From Sanguibacter hominis ATCC BAA-789 (lineage in GTDB: Bacteria; Actinomycetota; Actinomycetes; Actinomycetales; Cellulomonadaceae): DNA of 64,000 bases. Location of the stretch: positions 620,001-684,000 of the forward strand of contig NZ_JAAXOW010000001.1 of assembly GCF_012396185.1 (NCBI RefSeq), read 5' to 3'. The notes below the pieces were generated by a model, which worked only from the letters and a program-made list of their open reading frames with translations, had not been told where the DNA came from and made no database searches. A program made the translations under genes and the position numbers. This document shows positions 1-16,467 of this stretch, one piece after another. The stretch's first letter is position 1. Every line of letters starts with the position of its first letter.

Positions 1-10
1 TCATCGTCAT
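1..10 (-). CDS. rpsH: 30S ribosomal protein S8, first codons only
   Basis: Only three codons (Met-Thr-Met) lie inside the window, reading off its left edge. Actinobacterial S8 typically starts MTMTDPIADM, and rpsH follows rpsN in the spc operon, so both sequence and position fit. A small GGGCT/AGCCC inverted repeat lies just before the start. The rest of the gene is outside the window, so the call rests mainly on context. Confidence 0.6.
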
Positions 11-86
11 TGTGGGCTTCAGCCCTTCCTCGCCGGGGTATCCACGACGTCCGCCTCAGCGGCGCCGCAGACCTGCGACGTAGTTG

Positions 87-272
87 TTACCAGCTGCTCT
101 TCGTGACGCCCGGGAGCTCACCGCGGTGAGCCATCTCCCGGACGCACACGCGGCAGAGTCCGAACTTGCGGTACACGGAGTGCGGACGACCGCACCGCTG
201 GCACCGGGTGTAGGCACGAACCGCGAACTTGGGCTTTGCGGCAGCCTTGTTGATCAGGGCCTTCTTAGCCAT
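87..272 (-). CDS. rpsN: 30S ribosomal protein S14, short zinc-binding type
   Basis: A 61-residue S14 of the short (type Z) form, a component of the 30S head. Two CxxC motifs, CQRC and CRVC, form the zinc-binding site, and the basic N-terminus begins [16 protein letters not shown]. The ATG at 272 is chosen because it gives the standard 61-residue length; in-frame sequence upstream overlaps rplE and does not look like S14. It lies directly after rplE and before rpsH, as in the spc operon. The zinc-containing form contrasts with the zinc-free paralogue some actinobacteria induce under zinc limitation. Confidence 0.97.
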   Translation of the reverse strand: MAKKALINKAAAKPKFAVRAYTRCQRCGRPHSVYRKFGLCRVCVREMAHRGELPGVTKSSW

Positions 273-273
273 G

Positions 274-834
274 TCAGTTCTCCTTGAAAGGGAAGCCGAG
301 GAGACGGAGGAACGCACGGCCCTCGTCGTCGGACTTCGCGGTCGTGACCACGGTGATGTCCATGCCGCGAACCCGGTCGATCTTGTCGGGGTCGATCTCG
401 TAGAACATCGACTGCTCGTTCAGGCCGAACGTGTAGTTGCCGTTGCCGTCGAACTGCTTGCCCGACAGACCGCGGAAGTCACGGATGCGGGGAAGCGCGA
501 CCGACAGCAGACGGTCCGCGAACTCCCACATGCGGTCGCCGCGCAGCGTGACGTGCGCGCCGATCGGCATGCCCTCACGGAGCTTGAACTGAGCGATGGA
601 CTTGCGGGCCTTGGTGACCTGCGGCTTCTGACCCGTGATCGCAGTGAGGTCGCGGATGGCGCCCTCGATCAGCTTCGAGTCCTTGGCGGCGTCGCCGACA
701 CCCATGTTGACCACGATCTTGGTCAGGCGCGGGACCTCGTTGACGTTGCCGTACGAGAACTGCTCGCGCATGGCGGCGACGATCTCGTCGTTGTAGCGCG
801 TCTTCAGACGCGGCTTCGCGGTGGTCTCAGTCAT
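274..834 (-). CDS. rplE: 50S ribosomal protein L5
   Basis: A 186-residue L5, which binds 5S rRNA and contacts the P-site tRNA in the central protuberance. Family signatures are visible: [16 protein letters not shown] near residue 35, the [19 protein letters not shown] stretch, [13 protein letters not shown], and the C-terminal [16 protein letters not shown]. Length is normal. The start overlaps the rplX stop by one base, which suggests translational coupling. rpsN begins one base after its stop. Confidence 0.98.
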   Translation of the reverse strand: MTETTAKPRLKTRYNDEIVAAMREQFSYGNVNEVPRLTKIVVNMGVGDAAKDSKLIEGAIRDLTAITGQKPQVTKARKSIAQFKLREGMPIGAHVTLRGDRMWEFADRLLSVALPRIRDFRGLSGKQFDGNGNYTFGLNEQSMFYEIDPDKIDRVRGMDITVVTTAKSDDEGRAFLRLLGFPFKEN

Positions 835-1184
835 CAGATGTCCTTCTCGGCGTCGCCGTGGCCGCGGGTCACGCGGACGCGGGCGGTGCGGTCGCGACCG
901 TCGCGCTGGACGGTCTCGGTGCGTGCGCCGAGACGCTTGCCGCGCTTGGCCTCGGCGTCGTAGTACTGCACGTTGCTGATGTGGATCGGGGCCTCGACGG
1001 TCTCGATCCCACCGGTGCGCGAACCACGCTGCGTCTGGCCGGCCTTGACGTGCTTGGTGACGCGCTGGACACCCTCGACGATGACGCGGTCGGAGTCCTT
1101 GAGGACCTCGAGGACGCGACCGGTCTTGCCCTTGTCACGCCCGGCGATGACCAGGACCTGGTCACCCTTCTTGATCTTCGCCAT
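834..1184 (-). CDS. rplX: 50S ribosomal protein L24
   Basis: A 116-residue L24, an assembly-initiator protein of the large subunit. The N-terminal KOW motif is clear ([20 protein letters not shown]), followed by the [18 protein letters not shown] stretch. The C-terminus is a basic tail, [18 protein letters not shown]. It lies one base downstream of rplN and overlaps the rplE start, so the three form a tightly packed transcript. Confidence 0.98.
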   Translation of the reverse strand: MAKIKKGDQVLVIAGRDKGKTGRVLEVLKDSDRVIVEGVQRVTKHVKAGQTQRGSRTGGIETVEAPIHISNVQYYDAEAKRGKRLGARTETVQRDGRDRTARVRVTRGHGDAEKDI

Positions 1185-1185
1185 G

Positions 1186-1554
1186 TCAGATCACCTCCGG
1201 AGCCAACGAGATGATCTTCATGAAGCGCTTGTCACGCAGCTCACGACCGACCGGCCCGAAGATGCGGGTGCCGCGCGGCTCCCCGTCGTTCTTCAGGATG
1301 ACGGCCGCGTTCTCGTCGAACTTGATGTAGGAACCGTCCGGGCGGCGACGCTCCTTGACGGTGCGGACGACGACGGCCTTGACCACGTCACCCTTCTTGA
1401 CGTTCCCGCCAGGGATTGCATCCTTGACGGTAGCGACGATGGTGTCGCCGATTCCGGCGTAGCGACGGCCCGAGCCACCGAGTACACGGATGCAAAGGAT
1501 CTCCTTGGCACCAGTGTTGTCGGCGACGCGAAGTCGCGACTCCTGCTGGATCAT
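1186..1554 (-). CDS. rplN: 50S ribosomal protein L14
   Basis: A 122-residue L14 with the canonical [19 protein letters not shown] start and the C-terminal [23 protein letters not shown], at the exact family length. It contacts 16S rRNA across the subunit interface. The 123 bases before it, down from rpsQ, are the largest gap inside the S10/spc block. This is where an independent spc promoter would be expected, but I could not identify a convincing -35/-10 pair. Confidence 0.98.
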   Translation of the reverse strand: MIQQESRLRVADNTGAKEILCIRVLGGSGRRYAGIGDTIVATVKDAIPGGNVKKGDVVKAVVVRTVKERRRPDGSYIKFDENAAVILKNDGEPRGTRIFGPVGRELRDKRFMKIISLAPEVI

Positions 1555-1677
1555 TTACTGAACTCCTGTCGTCGAGCTGGTTCTCGCGCGTGCGAGCCTT
1601 GCCGAACGGATACTTTCTGGAACTGCGGCAGGGCGAAGTCTATCGCGTGGATGGACCCCGCCCCGCCGAAGCACGTG

Positions 1678-1965
1678 CTACTTGGCCTTCTCGACGATCT
1701 CGACGAGGCGCCAGCGCTTGGAGGCGGACAGCGGCCGCGTCTCCATGATAACGACCAGGTCGCCGATGCCGGCCGAGTTCTGCTCGTCGTGTGCCTTGAC
1801 CTTGCTCGTGCGGCGGATGACCTTGCCGTAGAGCGGGTGCTTGACGCGGTCCTCGACCTCGACCACGACAGTCTTGTCCATCTTGTCGCTCACGACGTAG
1901 CCGCGGCGCGTCTTGCGCTGGTTGCGCTCTGCCTCGACCGCCGCTGCGGTGGTGTTGTCGCTCAT
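1678..1965 (-). CDS. rpsQ: 30S ribosomal protein S17
   Basis: A 95-residue S17 (OB fold) that binds helix 11 of 16S rRNA. Motifs seen are [38 protein letters not shown] and [27 protein letters not shown]. The N-terminus carries an extra Ala/Glu-rich stretch of about 15 residues. The start is ambiguous: an ATG at 1965 lies eight bases past the rpmC stop, while a GTG at 1980 would overlap rpmC and add five residues. The ATG is preferred. It is the last gene of the S10 operon before the gap to rplN. Confidence 0.96.
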   Translation of the reverse strand: MSDNTTAAAVEAERNQRKTRRGYVVSDKMDKTVVVEVEDRVKHPLYGKVIRRTSKVKAHDEQNSAGIGDLVVIMETRPLSASKRWRLVEIVEKAK

Positions 1966-1972
1966 GTCAGTC

Positions 1973-2212
1973 TCACTCACTCACGCTCGGGGCGGTACGG
2001 ATGCCGAGCTCGCGCTCACGCAGGATCGTGTAGATCCGCGCGATGTCGCGGCGGACGGCCTTCAGACGGCCGTGGCTCTCCAGCTGGCCGGTGGCCGACT
2101 GGAACCGCAGGTTGAAGAGCTCCTGCTTCGCCTTCTCGAGCTCAGCAGCCAGACGGTCGTTGTCGAACCCGTCGAGCTCCGTGACAGCAAGATCCTTGCT
2201 ACCGATAGCCAT
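1973..2212 (-). CDS. rpmC: 50S ribosomal protein L29
   Basis: A 79-residue L29, located at the exit of the nascent-chain tunnel near L23. Core motifs are [24 protein letters not shown] and [21 protein letters not shown], the two-helix coiled hairpin of the family. The ATG at 2212 shares one base with the rplP stop, giving coupled translation. The C-terminus extends slightly past the helix. Confidence 0.96.
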   Translation of the reverse strand: MAIGSKDLAVTELDGFDNDRLAAELEKAKQELFNLRFQSATGQLESHGRLKAVRRDIARIYTILRERELGIRTAPSVSE

Positions 2213-2631
2213 CAGTTCACACCACCCTCGCGCACCACGAAACGGCACTTCATCGGAAGCTTGTGCATCGCACGGCGCATGGCCTCACGGGCCAGGGCCT
2301 CGTCGACACCGGCCAGCTCGAAGACGATGCGGCCCGGCTTGACGTTGGCGATCCACCACTCCGGCGAACCCTTACCGGAACCCATGCGGGTCTCGGCGGG
2401 CTTCTTGGTCAGCGGACGGTCGGGGTAGATGTTGATCCACACCTTTCCACCACGCTTGATGTGACGCGTCATGGCGATACGAGCGGACTCGATCTGACGG
2501 TTGGTGACGTAGGCGGGCTCGAGAGCCTGGATGCCGTACTCACCGAAAGCGATCTGCGTACCGCCCTTGGCAGCACCCGAGCGGTTCGGGTGGTGCTGCT
2601 TGCGGTGCTTGAGCCTGCGCGGGATCAGCAT
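2212..2631 (-). CDS. rplP: 50S ribosomal protein L16
   Basis: A 139-residue L16 near the peptidyl-transferase centre, contacting A-site tRNA and 5S rRNA. It starts [19 protein letters not shown], the invariant actinobacterial N-terminus, and contains [19 protein letters not shown] and [19 protein letters not shown]. The ATG at 2631 gives the usual length. It lies three bases from the rpsC stop and overlaps the rpmC start. Confidence 0.98.
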   Translation of the reverse strand: MLIPRRLKHRKQHHPNRSGAAKGGTQIAFGEYGIQALEPAYVTNRQIESARIAMTRHIKRGGKVWINIYPDRPLTKKPAETRMGSGKGSPEWWIANVKPGRIVFELAGVDEALAREAMRRAMHKLPMKCRFVVREGGVN

Positions 2632-2633
2632 GC

Positions 2634-3455
2634 TCAGGCCTCCGTTCCGGTCTCGACGGCCGCGGGCGCCTCCTGGGCGGGGGCCTCGGCCTGGGCGGGC
2701 GCCTCGGCGGTGGCCGGACGCTCCTGGCGACGACCGCCGCGCACGGGACGGTCGTTGCCGCCACGTCCACCGCGGCCACGCGGAGCCTGGGAAGCCTGCT
2801 CGCGAGCAAACTCCTTCTCCGTCATGTCGCCCTTGTAGATCCAGACCTTCACGCCGATGCGGCCGAAGGTCGTGCGGGCCTCGAAGAAGCCGTAGTCGAT
2901 GTTCGCGCGGAGCGTGTGCAGGGGCACACGGCCCTCGCGGTAGAACTCCGAACGGCTCATCTCGGCGCCGCCCAGACGACCGGCGCACTGGACACGGATG
3001 CCCTTGGCGCCAGCGCGCTGCGCGGACTGCATGCCCTTGCGCATGGCACGGCGGAACGACACACGGCTCGCGAGCTGCTCGGCGATGCCCTGGGCGACCA
3101 GCTGTGCCTCGATCTCGGCGTTCTTGACCTCGAGGATGTTCAGCTGGACCTGCTTGCCCGTGAGCTTCTCGAGCTCGCCGCGGATGCGGTCGGCCTCGGC
3201 GCCACGGCGACCGATGACGATACCCGGGCGCGCCGTGTGGATGTCCACGCGGACGCGGTCACGGGTGCGCTCGATCTCGACCTTGGCGATACCAGCACGC
3301 TCGAGGCCGGTGGCCATGAGCTTGCGGATCTCGACGTCCTCGCGGACGTAGTCGCGGTAACGCTGGCCAGGCTTGGTGCTGTCGGCGAACCAGCGCGACC
3401 GGTGGTCGGTGGTGATGCCGAGACGGTACCCGAGCGGGTGAACCTTCTGTCCCAC
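2634..3455 (-). CDS. rpsC: 30S ribosomal protein S3 with acidic Ala/Pro tail
   Basis: A 273-residue S3 that lines the mRNA entry channel and has helicase activity together with S4. The KH domain carries [20 protein letters not shown] around residues 75-95. The C-terminal half has [20 protein letters not shown] and the [16 protein letters not shown] motif. The last 50 or so residues are an Ala/Pro/Glu-rich, poorly ordered extension, common in actinobacterial S3. It sits between rplV and rplP, as in the S10 operon. Confidence 0.98.
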   Translation of the reverse strand: MGQKVHPLGYRLGITTDHRSRWFADSTKPGQRYRDYVREDVEIRKLMATGLERAGIAKVEIERTRDRVRVDIHTARPGIVIGRRGAEADRIRGELEKLTGKQVQLNILEVKNAEIEAQLVAQGIAEQLASRVSFRRAMRKGMQSAQRAGAKGIRVQCAGRLGGAEMSRSEFYREGRVPLHTLRANIDYGFFEARTTFGRIGVKVWIYKGDMTEKEFAREQASQAPRGRGGRGGNDRPVRGGRRQERPATAEAPAQAEAPAQEAPAAVETGTEA

Positions 3456-3457
3456 TG

Positions 3458-3871
3458 TCAGGCCCCCTTCTTCTCTTCGCGCGGCTCAACGACCACGGTG
3501 ATGTGGCTCGTGCGCTTGAGGATGCGGCTCGCGCGACCCTGCGCCCGGGGGCGGAAGCGCTTGAGCGTCGGACCCTCGTCGACCATGAGCTTGGTCACGA
3601 CGAGCTTCTCGCGGACGAGGCCCTGGTTGTTGACCGCGTTAGCCGCAGCCGACTCGATGACCTTGTAGACGTTCTCGGCCGCTGCCTGCGGGGCGAACTG
3701 GAGCGCGGTCAGCGCGTCGTCGACGCTCTTCCCACGGACCAGGTCAGCCACGCGGCGGACCTTCTGCGGCGTGGCACGCACGAAGCGTGCGACCGCGAAG
3801 TCGCCAGCGACGTCTTCGCCGAGAAGGTTCTTGCGCTTGGCGCTGATCTCCTTCTGAGCTCCTGCGCTCAT
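3458..3871 (-). CDS. rplV: 50S ribosomal protein L22
   Basis: A 137-residue L22 whose beta hairpin lines the exit tunnel near the macrolide site. [20 protein letters not shown] marks the N-terminus of the domain. [20 protein letters not shown] and [20 protein letters not shown] mark the middle and the hairpin. No hairpin deletion of the kind linked to macrolide resistance is apparent. It overlaps rpsS by four bases. Confidence 0.98.
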   Translation of the reverse strand: MSAGAQKEISAKRKNLLGEDVAGDFAVARFVRATPQKVRRVADLVRGKSVDDALTALQFAPQAAAENVYKVIESAAANAVNNQGLVREKLVVTKLMVDEGPTLKRFRPRAQGRASRILKRTSHITVVVEPREEKKGA

Positions 3872-4149
3872 CGCCTTCTACCCTTCTTGTCGTCCTTCAC
3901 GTGACCGCGGAAAGTGCGGGTCGGGGCGAACTCGCCCAGCTTGTGGCCCACCATCGACTCGGTCACGAAGACAGGCGTGTGCTTCCGGCCGTCGTGCACG
4001 GCAAAAGTGTGTCCGAGGAAGTCGGGCGTGATGACCGACCGGCGGGACCACGTCTTGATGACGTTCTTGGTCCCGGCCTCGTTCTGTGCGTCGACCTTCT
4101 TCTGAAGGTGTCCGTCGACGAAAGGACCCTTCTTCAGGCTGCGTGGCAT
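3868..4149 (-). CDS. rpsS: 30S ribosomal protein S19
   Basis: A 93-residue S19 of the 30S head, contacting L5 across the subunit bridge. It begins [19 protein letters not shown] and contains the [19 protein letters not shown] and [16 protein letters not shown] motifs. Length is exactly that of the family. It overlaps the start of rplV by four bases. Confidence 0.98.
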   Translation of the reverse strand: MPRSLKKGPFVDGHLQKKVDAQNEAGTKNVIKTWSRRSVITPDFLGHTFAVHDGRKHTPVFVTESMVGHKLGEFAPTRTFRGHVKDDKKGRRR

Positions 4150-4163
4150 CTGTCAGGCTCCTA

Positions 4164-5000
<837 letters not shown>

Positions 5001-5032
5001 GGGGATATGTCCTCAATCTGCTATCGCCGGCG

Positions 5033-5335
5033 TCAGCCGACCGGCCCGCCGAAGATGTCGATCGAGCCCTCGCGGAGGGAGACGATCGCACGCTTGGTGT
5101 CCTTGCGCTTACCGATGCCGAACTTCGTCCGCCGCGACTTGCCCTTGCGGTTGATCGTGTTCACGGAATCGACCTTGACGCCGAAGACCTTCTCGACCGC
5201 GATCTTGATCTCGGTCTTGTTGGCACGGGGGTCCACGACGAAGGTGTACTTACCCTCGTCGAGCAGCCCGTAGCTCTTCTCGGAGACGACCGGCGCGATC
5301 AGGATGTCGCGCGGGTTCTTCTGAAGCTCGCTCAC
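5033..5335 (-). CDS. rplW: 50S ribosomal protein L23
   Basis: A 100-residue L23 at the tunnel exit, the docking site for trigger factor and SRP. It contains [40 protein letters not shown] and [20 protein letters not shown]. The conserved acidic residue used by trigger factor is present in VVSEKS. It overlaps the end of rplD by four bases. Confidence 0.98.
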   Translation of the reverse strand: MSELQKNPRDILIAPVVSEKSYGLLDEGKYTFVVDPRANKTEIKIAVEKVFGVKVDSVNTINRKGKSRRTKFGIGKRKDTKRAIVSLREGSIDIFGGPVG

Positions 5336-6027
5336 TTGGCGTCCTCCTCGATGATCTCAGCGGACGAGGCCACTGCCGTGGCGGACGGACCCTTGGCGGG
5401 ACCGGCCACGAACGCCTCGAGAGCCGCCTGCGTGAAGACGACGTCGTCCGAGATGAGCACGTCGTACGTGTTCAGCTGGTCAGCGACCAGGAGGTGCACC
5501 TGCTCGACGTTGCGGAGCGACTTGAGCGTGAGCTCGTCGCCACGCTCGAGCACGACGAGCACGTTCTTGCGCGAGGACAGGTTCGCCAGCGCAGCCACAG
5601 CGGCCTTGGTCGACGGCTTGCCGTCGATACCGAAGCCCGTGACGACGTGCACGCGGCCGTTGCGCGCGCGGTCGGAGAGCGCACCGCGCAGGGCGGCAGC
5701 CTTCATCTTCTTGGGGGTGCGCTGCGTGTAGTCACGCGGCGTCGGCCCGTGCACGACGCCACCACCGGCGAAGTGCGGGGCGCGGGTCGAACCCTGACGG
5801 GCGCGGCCGGTGCCCTTCTGCTTGTACGGCTTCTTGCCACCACCACGGACCTCGGCCCGAGTCTTGGTGTCGGCCGTTCCCTGGCGGGCGGCAGCGAGCT
5901 GCGCAACCACGACCTGGTGGATCAGCGGGACGTTCGTCTGGACGTCGAACACCTCGGCGGGAAGCGCGGCAGTGCCGGACTTCTTGCCCTTGGCGTCGAT
6001 GACGTCGACGGTCAGCGTGTCAGCCAT
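5332..6027 (-). CDS. rplD: 50S ribosomal protein L4
   Basis: A 231-residue L4 with a loop reaching into the exit tunnel: [20 protein letters not shown], followed by [18 protein letters not shown]. In E. coli L4 represses its own S10 operon; whether it does so here cannot be seen. It lies four bases after rplC and overlaps rplW. The C-terminus ends in a short acidic and Ser/Ala-rich tail. Confidence 0.98.
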   Translation of the reverse strand: MADTLTVDVIDAKGKKSGTAALPAEVFDVQTNVPLIHQVVVAQLAAARQGTADTKTRAEVRGGGKKPYKQKGTGRARQGSTRAPHFAGGGVVHGPTPRDYTQRTPKKMKAAALRGALSDRARNGRVHVVTGFGIDGKPSTKAAVAALANLSSRKNVLVVLERGDELTLKSLRNVEQVHLLVADQLNTYDVLISDDVVFTQAALEAFVAGPAKGPSATAVASSAEIIEEDAK

Positions 6028-6031
6028 GATG

Positions 6032-6691
6032 TCAGGCTCCCTTCACGGCGCTGCGCACGAGGACGACGCCGCCCTTGGGGCCAGGAACCGCGCCCTTGAC
6101 GAGCAGCAGACCCTTCTCGGCGTCCACGGCGTGGATCGTCAGGTTCTGGGTGGTCTTGCGGGCGTTGCCCATGCGACCAGCCATCTTCATGCCCTTGAAC
6201 ACGCGCGACGGCGTGGAAGCGCCACCGATCGAGCCGGGCTTGCGGTGGTTGCGGTGGGCACCGTGCGAGGCGCCGACACCGTGGAAGCCGTGACGCTTCA
6301 TGACACCCGCGGTGCCCTTGCCCTTGGTCGTGCCCACGACGTCGACCACAGCGCCGGCGGCGAACGCCTCAGCGGTGATCTCCTGGCCGAGCGTGTACTC
6401 GGCCGCGTCGGAGGTGCGGACCTCGGCGACGTGACGGCGAGGCGTGACGCCCGCCTTCTCGAAGTGACCGGTCAGCGGCTGGCTGACGCGGCGGGGGTCA
6501 ACCTGGCCGTAGGCGAGCTGGACGGCGGTGTAGCCGTCCGTCTCAGCGCTGCGGACCTGGGTGACCACGTTGGTGCCGACGGCGACGACGGTCACGGGCA
6601 CGAGGCGACCGGCCTCGTCCCAGAGCTGCGTCATCCCGAGCTTCGTGCCGAGCACAGCCGTCACCGGCCTGTTGTTCTGAGGGGTAGTCAT
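6032..6691 (-). CDS. rplC: 50S ribosomal protein L3
   Basis: A 219-residue L3, an early assembly protein contacting the peptidyl-transferase centre. Recognised by [20 protein letters not shown] at the start and [19 protein letters not shown] in the long extension, followed by [18 protein letters not shown]. The C-terminal half carries [19 protein letters not shown]. It is the second gene of the S10 operon, 16 bases after rpsJ. Confidence 0.98.
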   Translation of the reverse strand: MTTPQNNRPVTAVLGTKLGMTQLWDEAGRLVPVTVVAVGTNVVTQVRSAETDGYTAVQLAYGQVDPRRVSQPLTGHFEKAGVTPRRHVAEVRTSDAAEYTLGQEITAEAFAAGAVVDVVGTTKGKGTAGVMKRHGFHGVGASHGAHRNHRKPGSIGGASTPSRVFKGMKMAGRMGNARKTTQNLTIHAVDAEKGLLLVKGAVPGPKGGVVLVRSAVKGA

Positions 6692-6707
6692 CTTCTCTCC
6701 TCCCCGA

Positions 6708-7016
6708 TCAGAGCTTGATCTCGATGTTCACGTCCGCAGGAAGGTCGAGACGCATGAGCGAGTCGACCGCCTTCGGCGTGGGATCGATGATGTCGATGAG
6801 GCGCTTGTGCGTGCGCATCTCGAAGTGCTCGCGGCTGTCCTTGTACTTGTGAGGCGACCGGATGACGCAAAAAACGTTCTTCTCCGTCGGCAACGGCACC
6901 GGGCCCACGACCGTCGCACCAGCGCGAATCACCGTGTCGACGATCTTGCGCGCCGAACTGTCGATGACTTCGTGGTCGTAGGACTTGAGCCGGATGCGGA
7001 TCTTCTGTCCCGCCAT
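6708..7016 (-). CDS. rpsJ: 30S ribosomal protein S10 (NusE)
   Basis: A 102-residue S10, which also acts as NusE in antitermination complexes with NusB. It shows [39 protein letters not shown] and the C-terminal [13 protein letters not shown]. The ATG at 7016 gives the family length; in-frame upstream codons do not resemble S10. It is the first gene of the S10 operon and is preceded by about 490 bases without a gene. Confidence 0.98.
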   Translation of the reverse strand: MAGQKIRIRLKSYDHEVIDSSARKIVDTVIRAGATVVGPVPLPTEKNVFCVIRSPHKYKDSREHFEMRTHKRLIDIIDPTPKAVDSLMRLDLPADVNIEIKL

Positions 7017-7414
7017 GGCGTCGTCTGACTCTCTCTCTCGAACCGCTACTGTCCGACCCCCGCGCTCGGGCGTGTCGCATGTGCGTCGCACCCGAACCCG
7101 ATCACCCGGGTGGGTGCTGGGCCGTTGGTGATGTGCTGGTCCGCATCCCGCAGAGCGGGGTGCGCGCCGTCCACAACGTCTTCTTGTCTGACGGGGGCTC
7201 ATCGCGAAGTATCTCGATCTGTACGCACAGAGAGTCCACCTCGCGATTCCACGCGGATCAACACACTGTTCGATACATGAATGAGCGCGCCCGTAACAGG
7301 CAACCTGAACATCTTGCCACGGGACCACCGCCCAGCACAAACCCTCGTCGTAGTGACGTGCGACGCACACGCGCTCGGGCGCGTCGTCACGTCCGCCTGG
7401 CACTCCCCAGACGC
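7017..7414 (-). promoter_or_regulatory. S10 operon leader/promoter region, no gene seen
   Basis: About 400 bases upstream of rpsJ contain no convincing coding sequence in any frame. The S10 promoter and leader must lie here by position. A weak -35-like TTGATC is present near 7256-7261 on the minus strand, but its -10 partner is poor, so no exact promoter is claimed. Confidence 0.5.
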
Positions 7415-7448
7415 AGCAAAGCCCGCCTCGCGAGAGACGGGCCTTGCT
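7415..7448 (-). terminator. Terminator hairpin after tuf
   Basis: An inverted repeat pairs AGCAAGGCCCG with CGGGCTTTGCT on the minus strand (one G-U wobble) around a short loop. It lies about 60 bases past the tuf stop. There is no U-run, which is usual for strong GC hairpin terminators in actinobacteria. It would separate the tuf transcript from the S10 operon. Confidence 0.75.
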
Positions 7449-7506
7449 GTGCTCAGCCGCCGGCGGAGCCGGCGAACCGTGCGTCTAGCTCATCGGTGAC
7501 CTGAGG

Positions 7507-8697
7507 TCACTTGATGATCTTGGTGACCTGGCCGGAGCCGACGGTACGGCCACCCTCACGGATGGCGAAGCCGAGGCCCTCCTCCATGGCGATCGGCTGG
7601 ATGAGCTCGACCGACATCTCGGTGTTGTCGCCGGGCATGACCATCTCGGTGCCCTCGGGCAGCGTGATGACGCCGGTGACGTCCGTCGTACGGAAGTAGA
7701 ACTGCGGACGGTAGTTCGAGTAGAACGGGTTGTGACGCCCGCCCTCGTCCTTGCTGAGGATGTAGACGCGAGCCTCGAAGTGCGTGTGCGGGGTGATGGA
7801 GCCCGGCTTCACGACGACCTGGCCACGCTCGACGTCCTCGCGCTTGATGCCACGGAGCAGAAGACCGGTGTTGTCACCAGCCTGCGCCTCGTCCATCGAC
7901 TTGTGGAACGTCTCGATGCCCGTGACGGTGGTCTTCTGCGCGGGGCGGATACCGACGATCTCGACGTCGGAGTTCACCTGGAGAGCGCCACGGTCGACCT
8001 TGCCGGTGACGACGGTGCCACGACCGGTGATCGTGAAGACGTCCTCGATCGGCATGAGGAAGGGCTTGTCGAGGTCACGGACCGGGTCCGGGACGTTGTT
8101 GTCGACAGCCTCCATGAGGTCCTCGACGGACTTGACCCAGGTCGGGTCGCCCTCGAGCGCCTTGAGGCCCGAGACGCGGATGACCGGAGCCTCGTCACCG
8201 TCGAAGCCCTGCGAGGAGAGGAGCTCGCGCACCTCCATCTCGACGAGCTCGAGGATCTCCTCGTCGTCGACCATGTCGGACTTGTTCAGCGCGACCAGCA
8301 GGTAGGGAACACCGACCTGGCGGGCGAGCAGAACGTGCTCACGGGTCTGAGCCATCGGGCCGTCGGTCGCCGCGACCACGAGGATCGCGCCGTCCATCTG
8401 AGCGGCGCCGGTGATCATGTTCTTGATGTAGTCAGCGTGACCGGGAGCGTCGACGTGCGCGTAGTGGCGCTTGTCCGTCTCGTACTCGATGTGCGCGATG
8501 TTGATCGTGATGCCGCGCTGCTTCTCTTCGGGCGCCTTGTCGATCTCGTCGAACTTGAACTCAGGGTTCACGTCCGGGAACTTGTCGTGCAGCACCTTGG
8601 AGATGGCCGCCGTCAGCGTCGTCTTACCGTGGTCGACGTGACCGATGGTACCGATGTTGACGTGCGGCTTGGTCCGCTCGAACTTGGCCTTCGCCAC
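7507..8697 (-). CDS. tuf: Elongation factor Tu
   Basis: A 396-residue EF-Tu, the GTPase that delivers aminoacyl-tRNA to the ribosome. G-domain motifs are intact: GHVDHGKTT (G1) near residue 19, DAPGHADY (G3), NKSD (G4) and SGLKAL (G5 region). Domains 2 and 3 follow, ending in [17 protein letters not shown]. The start is GTG, with AGGAGG eight bases upstream. It is the last gene of the rpsL-rpsG-fusA-tuf set and is followed by a terminator hairpin. Confidence 0.99.
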   Translation of the reverse strand: MAKAKFERTKPHVNIGTIGHVDHGKTTLTAAISKVLHDKFPDVNPEFKFDEIDKAPEEKQRGITINIAHIEYETDKRHYAHVDAPGHADYIKNMITGAAQMDGAILVVAATDGPMAQTREHVLLARQVGVPYLLVALNKSDMVDDEEILELVEMEVRELLSSQGFDGDEAPVIRVSGLKALEGDPTWVKSVEDLMEAVDNNVPDPVRDLDKPFLMPIEDVFTITGRGTVVTGKVDRGALQVNSDVEIVGIRPAQKTTVTGIETFHKSMDEAQAGDNTGLLLRGIKREDVERGQVVVKPGSITPHTHFEARVYILSKDEGGRHNPFYSNYRPQFYFRTTDVTGVITLPEGTEMVMPGDNTEMSVELIQPIAMEEGLGFAIREGGRTVGSGQVTKIIK

Positions 8698-8733
8698 TGG
8701 GGTCCTCCTGGGACTTGGGTAGTTGTGCCGAAC

Positions 8734-8766
8734 GATGCAGGTGCCCGCCCCGAGGGGCGGAGCATC
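8734..8766 (-). other. Stem-loop between fusA and tuf
   Basis: A two-part stem (GATGC/GCATC outside, CCGCCCC/GGGGCGG inside) lies 37 bases upstream of the tuf start in the 130-base fusA-tuf spacer. It could moderate readthrough or stabilise the tuf message, since tuf usually needs higher expression than fusA. No U-run follows. Its function is not shown by sequence. Confidence 0.5.
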
Positions 8767-8827
8767 TGCCGGGCGTGCGGGTCGCTACAGGTTGATGGTT
8801 GTTACTGGATGGTCGACCTGTGGGGAC

Positions 8828-10930
<2,103 letters not shown>

Positions 10931-10991
10931 GGTGGTGTTCCCCTTTAGCGGTGGAGGTCGTACGTGGGGGGCTCGCGCCCAGGTGCCCGAA

Positions 10992-11015
10992 GGCGCCCCG
11001 GAGAACCGGGGCGCC
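10992..11015 (-). other. Perfect 10-bp stem-loop between rpsG and fusA
   Basis: GGCGCCCCGG pairs perfectly with CCGGGGCGCC around a 4-base loop, starting nine bases past the rpsG stop and 62 bases before fusA. It resembles a terminator without a U-run. It may act as a partial terminator or RNA-processing point that sets the ratio of S12/S7 to EF-G. Confidence 0.55.
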
Positions 11016-11023
11016 GTTCGGAA

Positions 11024-11493
11024 TTACCAGCGGTAGTGCGCGAAGGCCTTGTTGGACTCGGCCATCTTGTGCATGTCCTCGCGGCGCTTGACAGCGGCAC
11101 CCAGGCCGTTGGAGGCGTCGAGGATCTCGTTCATGAGGCGCTCGGTCATCGTCTTCTCGCGGCGAGCGCGCGAGTAGTCGACGAGCCAACGCAGCGCGAG
11201 GGTGGTCGCACGCGTCGGGCGGACCTCGACGGGCACCTGGTAGGTCGCACCACCGACGCGGCGCGAGCGGACCTCGAGCGCGGGGCGGATGTTCTCGAGC
11301 GCACGCTTGAGCACGACGACGGGGTCACCGTCGACCTTGCCGCGAACACCCTCGAGGGCACCGTAGACGATCGCCTCGGCGGTCGACTTCTTGCCGTCCA
11401 GGAGGACCTTGTTGACGAGCTGGGTGACGACGGGCGATCCGTAGACCGGGTCGACGATGAGCGGCCGCTTCGGGGCCGGACCCTTACGAGGCA

Positions 11494-11494
<1 letters not shown>
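11024..11494 (-). CDS. rpsG: 30S ribosomal protein S7
   Basis: A 156-residue S7 that nucleates assembly of the 30S head. It starts [20 protein letters not shown] and contains [20 protein letters not shown] and [20 protein letters not shown]. It ends FAHYRW, the short bacterial form. Its start overlaps the rpsL stop by one base. Confidence 0.98.
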
Positions 11495-11868
<374 letters not shown>

Positions 11869-12244
11869 TACGTCTCCGTGTCTTCTCGAGCTGTGCGGGT
11901 GGTCCCGCAGGTTTGGTCTGTGTCGCGCCGCCAGCATCAGCGCACACCTCCGCCTGCTTCCGCAGACGGAACGCCAACTACCACCGGCTCGATGGTCCAG
12001 CTCACCAGGTCTCGCGACCCGGCTTGCCGGAATGCCCGCCACGTCGTCGGTCGCATCCGCTCACCTGGGGCGGTGCCGATCCACGGGAGACCGGCGCGGT
12101 CTGGGTCAAGACCCGACGCGCCGACTTCTCGCGAATCGATTCCGCAGGCCGCCGCTCTCCTGGTGTGCAGGAGGCTCCCCGGGCCCAAGGGCGCGGAGCG
12201 CTGGCAGCGCATGCGGATGCCCGACGACACGGGCACGAGTGCCA
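11869..12244 (-). other. Long untranslated leader of the str operon
   Basis: This stretch between the inferred promoter and rpsL holds no convincing gene. It contains several inverted repeats, for example CTCCTG/CAGGAG around 12167-12183. If transcription starts at the promoter below, the message has a leader of roughly 370 bases, long enough for structural regulation. I recognise no known riboswitch in it. Confidence 0.45.
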
Positions 12245-12274
12245 ACGTTATCCGCGCAACAGTCGCGGTGTCAA
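12245..12274 (-). promoter_or_regulatory. Sigma-70-type promoter of rpsL operon
   Basis: TTGACA (12269-12274) and TAACGT (12245-12250) are separated by 18 bases on the minus strand. The -35 is a perfect consensus match and the -10 keeps TA and the final T. It is the best promoter match seen between rpoC and rpsL, pointing toward rpsL. Confidence 0.65.
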
Positions 12275-12402
12275 AGGGCTCGCGGCTCGGTACCCGGTGA
12301 CCTGCCTCACCGCAGCGGCTGCAGACCTGGAGCCCCACCCCTCTCCCCTACGTCGGACAGGAAGCCCTGACGACTCGCCGACCGGTAGTGCTCAGCAGGA
12401 CG

Positions 12403-12438
12403 ACGAGGGGCCCGCCGCTTACGCGGCGGGCCCCTCGT
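12403..12438 (-). terminator. Terminator hairpin after rpoC
   Basis: A perfect 16-bp GC-rich stem (ACGAGGGGCCCGCCGC and its complement) with a 4-base loop begins 25 bases past the rpoC stop. No U-run follows, typical for actinobacteria. It should end the rpoBC transcript before the str promoter. Confidence 0.85.
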
Positions 12439-12462
12439 TCAGAGCTTTCGGCAGCCCTCAGA

Positions 12463-16344
<3,882 letters not shown>

Positions 16345-16467
16345 GGTGTTCCTACTTCCTTGGTTCGCCGGGCGGTCGTGGATCCGTCGCCGGCGCTATG
16401 GAGGCTGAAGAATGTGTCAGGTCGCGCCGCCCGCATCGCTCACGCGGAGCGGGCGGCGCACCCGATA

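Noticed and set aside
7017-7414. Exact S10 promoter
   Set aside because: TTGATC is present, but its -10 candidate TGGACT is too weak to annotate.
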